The notes beneath the pieces were generated by a model that saw only the letters and a list, made by a program, of their open reading frames with translations, did not search any database and was not told where the DNA came from. The position numbers and the translations under genes are program-made. A stretch of 64,000 bases of DNA from Helicobacter sp. NHP19-012 (GTDB lineage: Bacteria; Campylobacterota; Campylobacteria; Campylobacterales; Helicobacteraceae). The DNA lies in the NCBI RefSeq assembly GCF_019703325.1, contig NZ_AP024819.1:930001-994000 (forward strand), written 5' to 3'. Each line of letters starts with the position of its first letter. Position 1 is the stretch's first letter. This document shows, one piece after another, positions 49,509 through 60,377 of the stretch.

Positions 49509-50986
49509 AAATCCCATTAAACCAAATCCTCTATGGACCTCGGGCACGGGCAAAACGCACTACACCATTGACAAGGCCTTAGAGATTTTAGGGCACGACA
49601 CTAAAAAAATGGAGCGCGCAGAGGCTAAAGCCCTCTTTGACTCTTATAAACAAAAGGGGCGTATTGGCTTTGTTACCTTCCACCAAAGTTATGGTTATGA
49701 AGAGTTTGTGGAGGGGATTAAGCGGAGGTGGATAACAAGGGGCAGGTGACCTACCCCATTAAAAATGGGATTTTTAAGCAAATGTGCCAAAAGGCTCAAG
49801 AATCTTTGGAACAACCCACCTCTAAAAAAGTGGCAGAAGTTGCTTTGGGTTATTGGAACACCTTGTTAAAATCCTTTATTTCTTCTTTGGAGAAAGAAAA
49901 AGAAAATAGGGGGCAATGTTTAGTTGCACTCCATACAGGGTTACAAAAAGAACTTGTGTGGGCGGACAAAAAAGATGGTCTAAGTTTTTCAATCATCATC
50001 AATACACAAGGGGATAAGGAAACAATCCAAGAGGATGCATTACACAATTTGTATTCCAAAGATAAAAGTAAAGGAATTGAAAGACCAAGAGATGTGGACA
50101 GATCCCATGACACCTACGGCTTTGCCCTCCTTAAAAAACTCACGGCATTTGAGGCTGAATATCTTAAGGAGCAAAATTTAACCAAACCACCTCTTGAGAT
50201 GCGCGAAGAATCCCCACAAAACTCCGACAAACTCCCCTACATTCTCATCATTGACGAGATCAACCGGGGCAATATCTCTAAGATTTTTGGCGAACTCATC
50301 ACGCTTATAGAGGAAAGCAAACGCATAGGCAATGATGAGGAGTTAAGGGTTATATTGCCTTATAGTCAAGGTCAAAAGAAGAACCAACATCAAGAGAGGG
50401 AAAATAAAGAAATAGAGGAGACAAAGGGAGAAGAAGAAAAGGAATTTTTGGTGTGCCCAAGAATCTCTACATCATCGGCACAATGAATACCGCCGACCGC
50501 TCCATTGCCCTATTAGACACCGCTTTGCGCCGTAGATTTGTCTTTATAGAAATGTTGCCTAATTCAAGCTTGCTTAGCACGGATTGCGCTGGAGTCAATT
50601 TGCAATTTCTCTTAGAGGCGATGAATGCCCGCATAGAGTTTTTGCTAGACAAAGACCACACCATAGGGCATGCTTACTTTTTAGGGCTAGACAGCTTAGA
50701 GGGCTTAAAAGAGTGTTTTAAGGATAAAATCATCCCCCTTTTGCAAGAGTATTTTTATGACGACCACGCCAAAATCAATGCGGTGCTTAACAACAATGAC
50801 ATGTTAAAAGAAAAAACAATGGATAGCGCATTGCAAAAACTTTTGGGGGATTTTATAGACACCGATAAAAAGATTTACCAAATCACAGAGGCGAGTGGGT
50901 GGGGTGTTGAAACATTTATAAAGATTTATAAAGATGCTAGCCAAGCACAGAGCAACGAAACGACAGAGCAAACCCCTAATCCATGA
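49505..50986 (+). pseudogene. mcrB: McrB-type AAA+ GTPase of a type IV restriction system, frameshifted
   Basis: Starts MKIPLNQILYGP and goes directly into the AAA+ motor with no N-terminal recognition domain. Three single-base losses split it: in Walker A (SGTGKTHYTIDKALEIL), before [20 protein letters not shown], and before [20 protein letters not shown]. Walker B is [20 protein letters not shown], and the McrB signature MNTADRS with RRRF is complete. McrB translocates on methylated DNA and activates the McrC nuclease. About 494 residues if the frame is restored. Confidence 0.85.
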
Positions 50987-52350
50987 AAACCACGCCCACG
51001 CTGTATTTAGCCGAATACCAAGAGTTTAGCCAAGCGAACATCGAGGAGTGTCTAGGGGAGAAAAGGAAGAAAGCTCCCAAAATATGGGAGGCTCTTTTAG
51101 ACTTCGCCCACCAAGAAAGCAACCATATCTTTTTACGCTTTAAAAATAAACACGCCCTAAGGACACAAAATTATGTGGGTTTGATCCAAGTGCAAGGTTT
51201 TAGCGTGGAGATTCTACCTAAGATTTATGGGCGGGATTTAAAAGAGCATGCCCCAAACTGCCCTAAAAAAATCCCTAAATTTAACCCCTAGAGTTTCAAG
51301 GGCAAGTGCAAGAGTTTTTAAAGCCTAAAAGTGTGCCAAGCCCCCTAAAGTCCCCCTTGCCCCCTTTGTTACGCCAAACAAGTGCTTTACAATTGCCTAG
51401 CCACACTCAAAAACACCCCCTTTAAACAAAACAGGTTTTCCAACCTAGAAGACGCAAAATTGCCCCTACTAGATGTTTTTATCCAAGCGTTTTTACAAGA
51501 GTGCCAAACTCTTATAAAACGGGGACTAAAGCGGGATTATTTAAATATTTCACAAAATCGCCCCTACCTTAAGGGCAAGTTAGAATTTAGCACACACCTA
51601 CAAAAAAATTTGATACACAAAGAACGCTTTTACACTTCTAGCGATGAATATAGCCTAGATGTTGCCCCTAACCGTCTCATTAAGGCGGTTTTAGAGCTTT
51701 TTAAAACCTTGAGTTTAAGCCCTAAGAACCAAGAGGGCTTAAATGCTGCGTCCTTTGTCTTTGATGAAGTAAAACCGAGTAAGGATAAAGATATAGACAC
51801 TGATTTTTCTAAAAGCACACAAGCGAGCCGTTTTAAGGAGTATGAAAACCTTTTAACATGGTGTGATTTGTTCTTGCGTCAAAAGTCCCTAGCCCCCTAC
51901 AGCGGAGCAAGCCGTGCCTATGCATTGCTGTTTCCTATGGAAAGGCTTTTTGAGGACTTTGTGGGGTTTTGGGTGCAAAAAAGTGGGGGGTATCAAGTTA
52001 CCTTGCAAAAACAAAACCGCAAGTATCTAATGTGCTATGGTGCAACTTGCGACAACCTTAATAATTGCTTTGAAATGCGCCCCGACATTGTGCTAAGAGA
52101 GGAGACCAAAATCACCATTTTAGACACCAAATGGAAGGCATTAAATGCGCAAAAAGACATCGCACACGCCGACCTTTACCAAATGTGGGCGTATGCGAGC
52201 AAGTATGCCACTTGCACCCCCGCTAAGGAGGTGTGCGTGTGGTTGGTGTATCCACAGCAAGAAACCCAAAAGATACAAGATTTAACCTTTAAGCCTAAAG
52301 TTGTTGGAGGCAAAGAGATCGAGCTTCTCATTAAATTTTTTCCGCTGTGA
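50983..52350 (+). pseudogene. mcrC: McrC nuclease subunit, frameshifted
   Basis: The first frame gives LAEYQEFSQANIEECLGEKR and GFSVEILPKIYGRD. The reading shifts after KFNP, through LEFQGQVQEFLKPKS, and again before VLYNCLATLKNTPFKQ. From there it is intact: RDYLNISQNRPYLKGKLEFS, and the PD-(D/E)XK nuclease core MRPDIVLREETKITILDTKWK. This subunit cuts DNA when loaded by McrB. It overlaps mcrB by four bases. About 455 residues in total. Confidence 0.83.
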
Positions 52351-52413
52351 TTTTAGCGGTTTGAAGCGGGTTTGGGCTGTGGGGCTTTAAAGCTAGAGGT
52401 TAAATAAATATGT

Positions 52414-52419
52414 TAGAAT
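52414..52419 (+). promoter_or_regulatory. Probable cheY promoter -10 box
   Basis: TAGAAT within ATGTTAGAATGG, an extended -10 of the type seen elsewhere in this window, 43 bases before the cheY start. Confidence 0.5.
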
Positions 52420-52461
52420 GGTGCGTTGATTTTTGGCGGTGCACCAAAATAAGGAGCGAGA

Positions 52462-52836
52462 TTGAAAATTTTGATTGTAGATGATAGTTCAACGATGAGA
52501 CGCATCATTAGAAACACCTTGCAACGCTTGGGCTATGAGGACATTTTAGAAGCCGAGCACGGCGTGGAGGCGTGGGGCAAGTTAGACGCTAACGACACCA
52601 CAGGGGTTTTAATCACCGACTGGAACATGCCTGAAATGAATGGGCTAGATTTAGTCAAAAAGGTGCGATCTGACGGGCGTTTTAAAGATTTACCCATCAT
52701 CATGATCACCACTGAGGGGGGCAAGGCGGAGGTGATCACCGCCTTAAAAGCTGGGGTGAATAACTATATCGTCAAACCCTTCACCCCGCAAGTGCTGAAG
52801 GAAAAATTAGAAGTCGTGTTGGGGACCAATGACTAA
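52462..52836 (+). CDS. cheY: Chemotaxis response regulator CheY
   Basis: A 124-residue single-domain receiver. The acidic pocket is ILIVDDSSTMRR (Asp7, Asp8), the phosphorylation site is Asp53 in LITDWNMPEMNG, followed by MITTEGG and the Lys in YIVKPF. Phospho-CheY binds the flagellar switch to change rotation. It has a TTG start after GGAGCGA. The order cheY, prmA, ftsH, pssA, copA, copP is the same as H. pylori HP1067-HP1073. It is intact although motA in this window is frameshifted. Confidence 0.95.
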   Translation: MKILIVDDSSTMRRIIRNTLQRLGYEDILEAEHGVEAWGKLDANDTTGVLITDWNMPEMNGLDLVKKVRSDGRFKDLPIIMITTEGGKAEVITALKAGVNNYIVKPFTPQVLKEKLEVVLGTND

Positions 52837-52842
52837 ATAGGC

Positions 52843-53736
52843 GTGCTCTTGCAAGAAGTCTATTTCAAAACGATCATTTTACCTACAGACCACCCCGATC
52901 TCTTCAGTGCCTTTTTGCTGGACTTCACCAACGAGGCGATCGAGGAAGCCAAAGCCCCTAACTTGCCCTATGCGTTTTTTGGCACCAAAGAGGGCACAGC
53001 ACCCTTACCTAAAGAGGGTTTTATTATCTATTCGCCCCACGATCCCAAGCCCCTTTTAAAGGCACTAGAGGGCTTTTGCACTGAATTGTCTAGCCGTATA
53101 GGCTTGGCGGTGGGCTTTTACCACCACAGCGCACAACACGAAAATAAAGACTGGATCGAGGCGTATAAAGCCGGCGTGCAACCCATTGTGTGTGGGGATT
53201 TTGCCATTAACCCCAGCTGGGCTAAAGAGCCCTTAAACGCCCCCATTTGTTTAAGCCTTGATCCAAGCCTAGCCTTTGGCACGGGACACCACGAAAGCAC
53301 AAGGCTACTTTTACAAGCCTTTAGCCCCCTTGAAGTGGGCGGTAAAATCGCCCTAGATGTGGGCTGTGGGAGCGGGATTTTAGGGCTAGCTTTAGCCAAA
53401 AAGGGAGCTAAAGTGTCTTTATGCGACATAGACCCTTTGGCTATTGAAGAAACTAAAAAGAATTTTTCTAAAAACCACGCCACTTATGAAGACCTTTGGC
53501 TAGGCTCAATCAAGGGGGGCGGCTACGATTTGATCGTGGTGAATATCGTGGCAAGCGTGATTATCGGGCTTTATGCCGAGATTTTAAAGGCAAGCCACGC
53601 CCAAACAGAAGTTTTTTTATCAGGGATTTTAGACCAACACGAGCAAAGCGTTTTAAAAACCTATTTAAAAGCCTTTAACCTAAAGCGACGCACCCAAGAA
53701 AACGAGTGGGTGTGTTTGCATTTATCTAAAAGTTAA
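52843..53736 (+). CDS. prmA: Ribosomal protein L11 methyltransferase
   Basis: A 297-residue SAM-dependent methyltransferase that trimethylates ribosomal protein L11. The catalytic domain has FGTGHHESTRLLLQAF, the SAM-binding ALDVGCGSGILGLALAKKG and the NPPY-like DLIVVNIVASVI. It starts at GTG six bases after cheY. Confidence 0.9.
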   Translation: MLLQEVYFKTIILPTDHPDLFSAFLLDFTNEAIEEAKAPNLPYAFFGTKEGTAPLPKEGFIIYSPHDPKPLLKALEGFCTELSSRIGLAVGFYHHSAQHENKDWIEAYKAGVQPIVCGDFAINPSWAKEPLNAPICLSLDPSLAFGTGHHESTRLLLQAFSPLEVGGKIALDVGCGSGILGLALAKKGAKVSLCDIDPLAIEETKKNFSKNHATYEDLWLGSIKGGGYDLIVVNIVASVIIGLYAEILKASHAQTEVFLSGILDQHEQSVLKTYLKAFNLKRRTQENEWVCLHLSKS

Positions 53737-53753
53737 ACATTGTAAGGAATTGT

Positions 53754-55667
53754 ATGGAAAACAACAAAGGACCGGGCGATCCAAACCCCAAAAAGCCCAT
53801 TTTGCAAAACCCCTTGGTTTTGATCGTGGTGTTTATCCTTGTGGCGATCGTGGCGATGCGGGTGATGAACAGCGATGATGGCTTTGGGGAGCGCTTTTTA
53901 TCCACCAGCACGAAAAATATCAGCTACCACGAGATGAAGGAGTTGATTGAGAAAAAAGAAGTGGATAGCGTGAGTATCGGGCAGACCTTGATTAAAGCCA
54001 CGAGCAAAGAGGGGGGCTCTAAGATTATCTATGTGGCTAAGAGAGTGCCCGATCTCTCCTTAGTCCCCCTACTGGACGCACAAAAGATCAATTACTCCGG
54101 CTTTAGCGAGTCTAATTTTTTCACCGAGATTTTAGGCTGGCTCTTGCCCGTGCTGGTGATTTTGGGCTTATGGATGTTTATGGCAAGCCGCATGCAAAAG
54201 AACATGGGGGGGGGGATTTTTGGCATGGGCAGCTCTAAAAAGCTCATCAACGCCGAGAAACCCAAAGTCCGCTTTAACGACATGGCGGGCAATGAAGAGG
54301 CGAAAGAGGAAGTCGTGGAGATCGTGGATTTTTTAAAATACCCCGATCGCTACGCTTCTTTGGGGGCGAAAATCCCTAAAGGCGTGCTCTTAGTTGGCCC
54401 CCCCGGCACAGGCAAGACTTTACTAGCTAAGGCGGTGGCAGGCGAGGCAAGCGTGCCTTTCTTTTCAATGGGGGGTAGTAGCTTTATTGAGATGTTTGTG
54501 GGGCTTGGGGCAAGCCGGGTGCGTGATCTCTTTGACATTGCTAAAAAAGAAGCCCCGAGCATTATCTTCATCGATGAGATCGATGCGATCGGCAAGAGCC
54601 GGGCAGCTGGTGGGATGATTAGCGGCAATGATGAAAGGGAGCAAACCTTAAACCAGCTTTTAGCCGAGATGGATGGCTTTGGCTCAGAGAACGCCCCCGT
54701 GATCGTGCTTGCCGCCACCAACCGCCCCGAGATTTTAGATCCAGCCCTTCTACGCCCCGGGCGCTTTGACCGCCAAGTCTTGGTGGATAAACCAGACTTC
54801 AATGGCAGGGTGGAGATTTTAAAGGTGCATATCAAGCCCGTGAAACTGGCTAACGATGTAGATTTGCAAGAGATCGCCAAGCTCACCGCTGGGCTAGCTG
54901 GGGCGGATTTAGCCAATATCATTAACGAGGCGGCATTGTTGGCAGGCCGTAATAACCAAAAAGAAGTCAAGCAACAGCATTTGAAAGAGGCGGTAGAAAG
55001 GGGCATTGCCGGGCTAGAGAAAAAGAGTCGGCGCATTTCGCCCAAAGAGAAAAAGATTGTCGCCTACCATGAGAGCGGCCACGCTGTGATTAGCGAGATG
55101 ACAAAGGGCTCAGCACGGGTAAATAAGGTGTCTATTATCCCAAGGGGCATGGCGGCTTTAGGTTATACGCTAAACACCCCTGAAGAGAATAAATATCTCA
55201 TGCAAAAACACGAGCTGATCGCCGAGATTGATGTGCTTTTAGGCGGACGGGCGGCTGAAGATGTGTTTTTACAAGAGATTTCAACGGGGGCGAGCAACGA
55301 CTTAGAAAGGGCGACTGACATTATCAAGGGCATGGTGAGCTACTATGGCATGAGCGATGTGAGCGGCCTTATGGTGCTAGAAAAGCAACGCAATTCGTTT
55401 TTAGGGGGGGGCTTTGGCAGCCCTAGAGAGTTTAGCGAGAAAACCGCCGAACAAATGGACCACTTTATTAAAACCTTGCTAGAAGAGCGTTATACGCATG
55501 TCAAGCAGACTTTGAGCGACTATAAAGAGGCGATCGAAGTGATGGTAAATGAGCTGTTTGAAAAAGAAGTGATCACGGGTGAAAGGGTGCGTGAGATCAT
55601 TAGCGAGTATGAGACAAGCCACAATCTGCAAAGCCGCCTTGTGCCCCTAGAGGAACACGCAAGTTAG
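53754..55667 (+). CDS. ftsH: ATP-dependent zinc metalloprotease FtsH
   Basis: A 637-residue membrane protease. Two N-terminal helices ([17 protein letters not shown] and [17 protein letters not shown]) flank a periplasmic domain. The AAA+ module has [36 protein letters not shown] and [11 protein letters not shown]. The zinc site is HESGH. It degrades misfolded membrane proteins and is usually essential. It shares one base with the pssA start. Confidence 0.96.
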   Translation: MENNKGPGDPNPKKPILQNPLVLIVVFILVAIVAMRVMNSDDGFGERFLSTSTKNISYHEMKELIEKKEVDSVSIGQTLIKATSKEGGSKIIYVAKRVPDLSLVPLLDAQKINYSGFSESNFFTEILGWLLPVLVILGLWMFMASRMQKNMGGGIFGMGSSKKLINAEKPKVRFNDMAGNEEAKEEVVEIVDFLKYPDRYASLGAKIPKGVLLVGPPGTGKTLLAKAVAGEASVPFFSMGGSSFIEMFVGLGASRVRDLFDIAKKEAPSIIFIDEIDAIGKSRAAGGMISGNDEREQTLNQLLAEMDGFGSENAPVIVLAATNRPEILDPALLRPGRFDRQVLVDKPDFNGRVEILKVHIKPVKLANDVDLQEIAKLTAGLAGADLANIINEAALLAGRNNQKEVKQQHLKEAVERGIAGLEKKSRRISPKEKKIVAYHESGHAVISEMTKGSARVNKVSIIPRGMAALGYTLNTPEENKYLMQKHELIAEIDVLLGGRAAEDVFLQEISTGASNDLERATDIIKGMVSYYGMSDVSGLMVLEKQRNSFLGGGFGSPREFSEKTAEQMDHFIKTLLEERYTHVKQTLSDYKEAIEVMVNELFEKEVITGERVREIISEYETSHNLQSRLVPLEEHAS

Positions 55668-56365
55668 TGAAACCGCTCTATCTCTTCCCCAATCTTTTCA
55701 CGGCGAGCAGCATTTTTTTAGGCGTGATGGCGATGCTTTATGCTTCGCATGGGGAGTTTATCGTGGCGTGCTGGATGGTGGTGGGGAGTTTAGTTTTAGA
55801 CGGGCTAGATGGACGCATAGCACGGCTTACCAACACCACGAGCAAGTTTGGGCTAGAGTTCGACTCGCTAGCGGATGTCGTGGCGTTTGGGGTGGCGCCA
55901 AGCCTCATCGCTTACTTTTATGTGGGGCATTTTTATGGGAGGTGGGGCATGGCGGCTTGTGCGCTTTTTGTGATTTTTGGGGCAATCCGCCTAGCCCGTT
56001 TTAATGTTACGACCCAAACCACAGACCCTTATTCGTTCATCGGTATCCCCATCCCTAGTGCGGCGGTGCTGGTGGTGCTGGGGGTGTTGATCGATAACAA
56101 ATATGGGGTGTTGCAAGAGGGCTGGGGTAAGTTCTTTCTAGCCTACATTGTGTTTTTGGGGGTGCTGATGGTGAGCAATATCCGCTACCCCAATTTTAAA
56201 AAAGTGCAATGGAATTTAAAACTCTTTGTCTTGCTCTTGCTCTTCTTGCTCTTGCTCTTTGTGCGCCCGCTAGAAGTGCTGGGCTCGTTTATGTTCTGTT
56301 ATCTCTTTTACGGGTTACTTCGTTGGGTGTTTCTCATGGCTAGGATTGTCTTCAAACACAAATGA
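55667..56365 (+). CDS. pssA: CDP-diacylglycerol-serine O-phosphatidyltransferase
   Basis: A 232-residue polytopic membrane enzyme that makes phosphatidylserine, the precursor of phosphatidylethanolamine. The CDP-alcohol phosphotransferase signature is complete: DGLDGRIARLTNTTSKFG followed by EFDSLADVVAFGVAP. GTG start overlapping the ftsH stop by one base. Confidence 0.93.
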   Translation: MKPLYLFPNLFTASSIFLGVMAMLYASHGEFIVACWMVVGSLVLDGLDGRIARLTNTTSKFGLEFDSLADVVAFGVAPSLIAYFYVGHFYGRWGMAACALFVIFGAIRLARFNVTTQTTDPYSFIGIPIPSAAVLVVLGVLIDNKYGVLQEGWGKFFLAYIVFLGVLMVSNIRYPNFKKVQWNLKLFVLLLLFLLLLFVRPLEVLGSFMFCYLFYGLLRWVFLMARIVFKHK

Positions 56366-56377
56366 TAGGAGGACATA

Positions 56378-58537
56378 ATGACAAAGGCGCAGTTTTACAT
56401 TGAGGGCATGACTTGTAGCGCATGCTCGAGTGGGATTGAACGCTCTTTGGGTCGTAAGGCGTATGTCAAAGAGGTGGGGGTGGATTTACTCAGCAAAAAA
56501 GCCTTTGTGGTCTATGATGAAAGCCAAGCCAGCCTAGAGGACATTTTTAAGCAAATCTCTAAGCTGGGCTACACCGCCCAAAAAAAGCCGTTGAAAGACT
56601 TGCTTGAGCCGACTTTTCTAACGCCCAATCTTAAACTACTCTTTGCACTCTTAGGCACTTTGGGGGTGCTCACTCTGTCTATGTTTGCCCCCCTTTTGCC
56701 CCTGCCCGCCTTTTTAAAAGCCCCCTTTAACAATGGTTTAGCACAGCTCATTTTGACCTTAGTTGTCATGCACATGGGGCGTAATTTCTACATACACGGC
56801 TTTAAGGCGTTGTGGGCACGGCAGCCGAATATGGATAGCCTAGTGGCTCTAGGCACCAGTGCGGCATTTTGTTATAGCCTTGTCTTGCTCTTTAGAGTGT
56901 TGAGCCACACAAGCATTGAGGGTTATTACTTTGAGAGTGTGTGCGTGATTTTACTCTTTGTGATGGGCGGCAAGCGGGTCGAGCAAAGCTCTAAAGATAA
57001 AGCCGTGCAAGCCATGCAAGAGCTCATGCAAGAGCACAACACCAAAGCCCTCAAGGTGCAAGAGGGGCAAGATCGTGAGGTGGAGATTGAGAGCCTTCAA
57101 AAAGGCGACATTTTAAGGGTTTTGCCCGGGGCGTATGTCCCTGTGGATGGGGTTTTAATTGAGGGAGCGAGCGAGATAGACGAGTCGATGCTCAGTGGCG
57201 AAAGCGTGCCCGTGCTCAAAAAAGAGGGCTCTCAGGTGTTTGCAGGTACACTCAACACCAACACCCCCTTTTTAATGCAAGCCACCCACAACAAGGCGCA
57301 AAGCACGCTGGCACAAATCCTAGATTTAATCGCCAAAGCACAAGGCTCTAAAGCCCCCATTGCAAGGCTTGCCGACCAAGTGGCAGGGGTGTTTGTCCCC
57401 ATTGTGATCGCCATAGCCAGCTTGGCGTTTATCGTGTGGGTGTTTAAGGGGGGCTTTAAAGAGGCTTTGGAGGTGTTTATCGCCGTGCTGGTGATCTCTT
57501 GTCCTTGTGCTTTGGGGTTAGCCACGCCGATGGCTTTGTTAGTGGCACAAAAAGAGGCAGGCTTATTAGGGCTCTTTTTCAAGGACGCTAAGAGTTTAGA
57601 GAAGGCTAAGGACGTTAGCCATGTTTTGCTAGACAAAACGGGCACCATCACGCTAGGCAAACCCGTAGTGAAGGAAGTCCGCACGGCCGGCGGTGTAAAG
57701 ACATTAGAGCTTTTAAGCCTGTGTGCCAGTCTAGAAGCCCAAAGCGAGCATGTGATCGCAAAGGGCATTGTGGAGTACGCCAAATCTCAAGGGGTGCATT
57801 TGCTAGAAGCTAGGGGGGTGAAGGCGACCCCGGGGCTTGGCTTAAGTGGAGAAATTGCAGGGCAAGAGTATTTAGCTGGGAGCTTAGACTTTTTCAATAC
57901 CCCCAATACTTTAGGGGAGTTTGAGGGGATTGGGGTGTTCTTTGGCACGCAAGATAAAATCTTGGGGCTGATCGTGCTTGAAGACCAGCTTAAAGAGAGG
58001 GCAAAAGAGGCGATAGAGGCGATGCATAGCTTTGGGCTTAAAACCTTGCTTTTAAGCGGCGATAGAGAGGCAAGTGTGGCAAAAATGGCAAGTGCCTTAA
58101 ATTTAGACTACAAAGCAGAGGCGAAGCCGGCGGACAAATTATCCACCCTAGAGGACTTGCAAAAAAGCGGGGCGGTGGTGATGATGGTGGGCGATGGCTT
58201 AAACGATGCCCCGGCTCTAGCTAAAAGCGATGTGGGGGTGGTGATGGGGCTAGGCAGTGGGGCAAGCTTAGAAGTCGCCGATGTGCTAAGCCTAAAGAAC
58301 CACCCAAGCGCGGCCTTGCACGCGATCAAACTAAGCCAATACACGATTAGAAACATTAAACAAAACCTGTTTTGGGCTTTTTGTTATAATGCGCTGGCAA
58401 TCCCCCTAGCCTGTGGCGTGGCGTATCCCTTCATGCTAAATCCTATGCTAGCCAGCCTAGCGATGAGCCTTAGCAGTTTAAGCGTGGTGTTTAACGCCCA
58501 ACGCTTAAGGGGCGTGCATAAAAAAATCAAAGGATAA
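56378..58537 (+). CDS. copA: Copper-transporting P1B-type ATPase
   Basis: A 719-residue copper exporter. One N-terminal heavy-metal domain with GMTCSACSSG is followed by the membrane copper site SCPCALGLATPM, the phosphorylated Asp in LLDKTGTITLGKP, and MMVGDGLNDAPALAKSD. It pumps Cu(I) out of the cytoplasm. The copper chaperone gene copP follows three bases later. Confidence 0.95.
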   Translation: MTKAQFYIEGMTCSACSSGIERSLGRKAYVKEVGVDLLSKKAFVVYDESQASLEDIFKQISKLGYTAQKKPLKDLLEPTFLTPNLKLLFALLGTLGVLTLSMFAPLLPLPAFLKAPFNNGLAQLILTLVVMHMGRNFYIHGFKALWARQPNMDSLVALGTSAAFCYSLVLLFRVLSHTSIEGYYFESVCVILLFVMGGKRVEQSSKDKAVQAMQELMQEHNTKALKVQEGQDREVEIESLQKGDILRVLPGAYVPVDGVLIEGASEIDESMLSGESVPVLKKEGSQVFAGTLNTNTPFLMQATHNKAQSTLAQILDLIAKAQGSKAPIARLADQVAGVFVPIVIAIASLAFIVWVFKGGFKEALEVFIAVLVISCPCALGLATPMALLVAQKEAGLLGLFFKDAKSLEKAKDVSHVLLDKTGTITLGKPVVKEVRTAGGVKTLELLSLCASLEAQSEHVIAKGIVEYAKSQGVHLLEARGVKATPGLGLSGEIAGQEYLAGSLDFFNTPNTLGEFEGIGVFFGTQDKILGLIVLEDQLKERAKEAIEAMHSFGLKTLLLSGDREASVAKMASALNLDYKAEAKPADKLSTLEDLQKSGAVVMMVGDGLNDAPALAKSDVGVVMGLGSGASLEVADVLSLKNHPSAALHAIKLSQYTIRNIKQNLFWAFCYNALAIPLACGVAYPFMLNPMLASLAMSLSSLSVVFNAQRLRGVHKKIKG

Positions 58538-58539
58538 TT

Positions 58540-58740
58540 ATGAAAGAAGTGCTAAAAGTTGAGGGCATGACTTGCGATCATTGCGTGGATAAAGTGGAGA
58601 AGTTTGTGGGCGAAATTGAGGGCGTGGAGCATATTGAAGTTAAGTTAGAGCAACAAGAAGTGGCGGTAACCTTTAACCCCCCAGCGACCTTAGAGGACAT
58701 TAAAGAGGCGATTTTAGACGCGGGCTACACCCTAGCGTGA
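58540..58740 (+). CDS. copP: Copper chaperone CopP
   Basis: A 66-residue ferredoxin-fold metallochaperone with the copper-binding loop GMTCDHCVDKV. It hands Cu(I) to CopA. It overlaps the following ABC transporter gene by four bases (GTGA). Confidence 0.93.
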   Translation: MKEVLKVEGMTCDHCVDKVEKFVGEIEGVEHIEVKLEQQEVAVTFNPPATLEDIKEAILDAGYTLA

Positions 58741-60377
58741 GGCTGTTTTTTAGGCGTTTTGCCCCCTTTTTAAAGGGGCATGTGAGCTCGTTTGTGTGGA
58801 TTGTGCTAGCGTCTATCGTTGTGGCTCTTAGCACAGCGTGGGGGACTTATTTAGTCAAACCCACCCTAGATGACATTTTCATTAAAAAAGACACGCATAT
58901 GCTTGGTGTCCTGCCTTTTTTGGTGATTGTGGCGTATTTGGGTAAGAGTGGGGGCATTTACATACAAACCTACTTCACAAATTTCATTGGCTTAGACATC
59001 ATCAAAAACCTACGCCATAAAATGCTAGAAACCATGTTGCGTATGGAGATGGGCTTTTTCAACAGCACCCACAAGGGCGAGTTGATTTCACGCATCACCA
59101 ACGACATCGCTTTAGTTCGGGCGAGTTTGTCAAATTACTTAGCTGAAAGCGTTAGAGAGTTACTCAGCGTGATAGGGCTTATTTGCGTGGTGATTTACCA
59201 AAGCCCCAAACTCTCCATTGTGGGGCTCATCATCATGCCCCTAGCGGCGATCCCTTTAAGCAAAATCATTAAAAAAGTGAAAAAACTCTCCAAAGCAAAC
59301 CAAGAAACCAACGCCCGCATGACCGCTAGATTGTCCGAGATTTTCCACAGCGTCGAGGTGATTAAAACTTCTAATGGCGAAAAGCTAGAGTTGCAAGCCT
59401 TTCAAAAAGAAAACCAAGCCTTCTTTAACTTGAGCCTAAAGAGCATTAAATACGCCGAAATCTCCAGCCCCTTAATGGAGTTTTTGGGCTCCATCGCCAT
59501 TGCTTTAGTGATTTATCTAGGCGGTTTGGAGGTGATTAGGGGGCATATTAGCGTGGGAGCGTTTTTCTCTTTCATCACTGCCCTTTTCATGCTCTACACC
59601 CCCTTAAAGCGGATCGTAAGGATCGCGTCTAATTTTCAAGAGGCGTTGGTGGCAGGGGAGAGGATTTACGAGATTTTAGAGAGAAAACCCGCTATTATGG
59701 ATGGGGCACAGACTTTAGAGCAACCCATTACAGAAATTAACTTCAAAAATGTCAGCCTTGCTTATAAAGACAACTCCGCCCCAGCCTTGCAAGACATTAA
59801 CCTAAACCTACAGGCTAACCAAATTGTCGCCCTGCAGGGCAAGAGTGGGAGCGGTAAAAGCTCTTTGGTGAATCTCATTTTACGCCTATACGAGCCCACA
59901 AGCGGGCAAATCACCATCAACAACATCCCCTTACAAGACTTGCAACAAAAGAGTCTAAGGGCACAAATAGGCATTGTTACCCAAAAAGTCTTTATCTTCA
60001 GCGGTTCAGTCGCCGAGAATGTCGCTTATGGGCTAGACATTGACACGGCTAGGGTGCAAAAATGCCTAGAGCAGGCACAGGCGTTAGAGTTCGTGCAGAA
60101 TTTGGGCGGGATTGAAGCCACCTTAGAGGAGTTTGGGGCGAATTTGAGCGGGGGGCAACGCCAAAGGATTGCCATTGCACGGGCGTTATACAAAGACGCA
60201 AGCGTCCTTATTTTTGACGAAGCCACTTCTGCCCTTGATCGCCACACCGAAGAGAACATTAAACAAACCATTTACAGCCTAAGAGAAAACCGCCTCATCA
60301 TCATCATCTCCCATAACCCCGCTAGCCTAGAAATGGCAGATTGCGTCTATCACTTGGAGGGGGGTCGATTAATTTAA
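58737..60377 (+). CDS. msbA: MsbA-like lipid ABC exporter (HP1082-like)
   Basis: A 546-residue half-transporter. Six membrane helices occupy the first ~300 residues. The nucleotide-binding domain has Walker A GKSGSGKSSLVNLIL, signature LSGGQRQRIAIARAL, Walker B SVLIFDEATSALD and the switch His in IIIISHNP. The family flips lipid A-core across the inner membrane. GTG start inside the copP stop; in H. pylori the orthologue (HP1082) is not beside copP. Confidence 0.88.
   Translation: MRLFFRRFAPFLKGHVSSFVWIVLASIVVALSTAWGTYLVKPTLDDIFIKKDTHMLGVLPFLVIVAYLGKSGGIYIQTYFTNFIGLDIIKNLRHKMLETMLRMEMGFFNSTHKGELISRITNDIALVRASLSNYLAESVRELLSVIGLICVVIYQSPKLSIVGLIIMPLAAIPLSKIIKKVKKLSKANQETNARMTARLSEIFHSVEVIKTSNGEKLELQAFQKENQAFFNLSLKSIKYAEISSPLMEFLGSIAIALVIYLGGLEVIRGHISVGAFFSFITALFMLYTPLKRIVRIASNFQEALVAGERIYEILERKPAIMDGAQTLEQPITEINFKNVSLAYKDNSAPALQDINLNLQANQIVALQGKSGSGKSSLVNLILRLYEPTSGQITINNIPLQDLQQKSLRAQIGIVTQKVFIFSGSVAENVAYGLDIDTARVQKCLEQAQALEFVQNLGGIEATLEEFGANLSGGQRQRIAIARALYKDASVLIFDEATSALDRHTEENIKQTIYSLRENRLIIIISHNPASLEMADCVYHLEGGRLI

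Noticed and set aside
54350..55045. 231-codon reverse frame inside ftsH
   Set aside because: Antisense to the conserved AAA+ domain of FtsH, no independent support.
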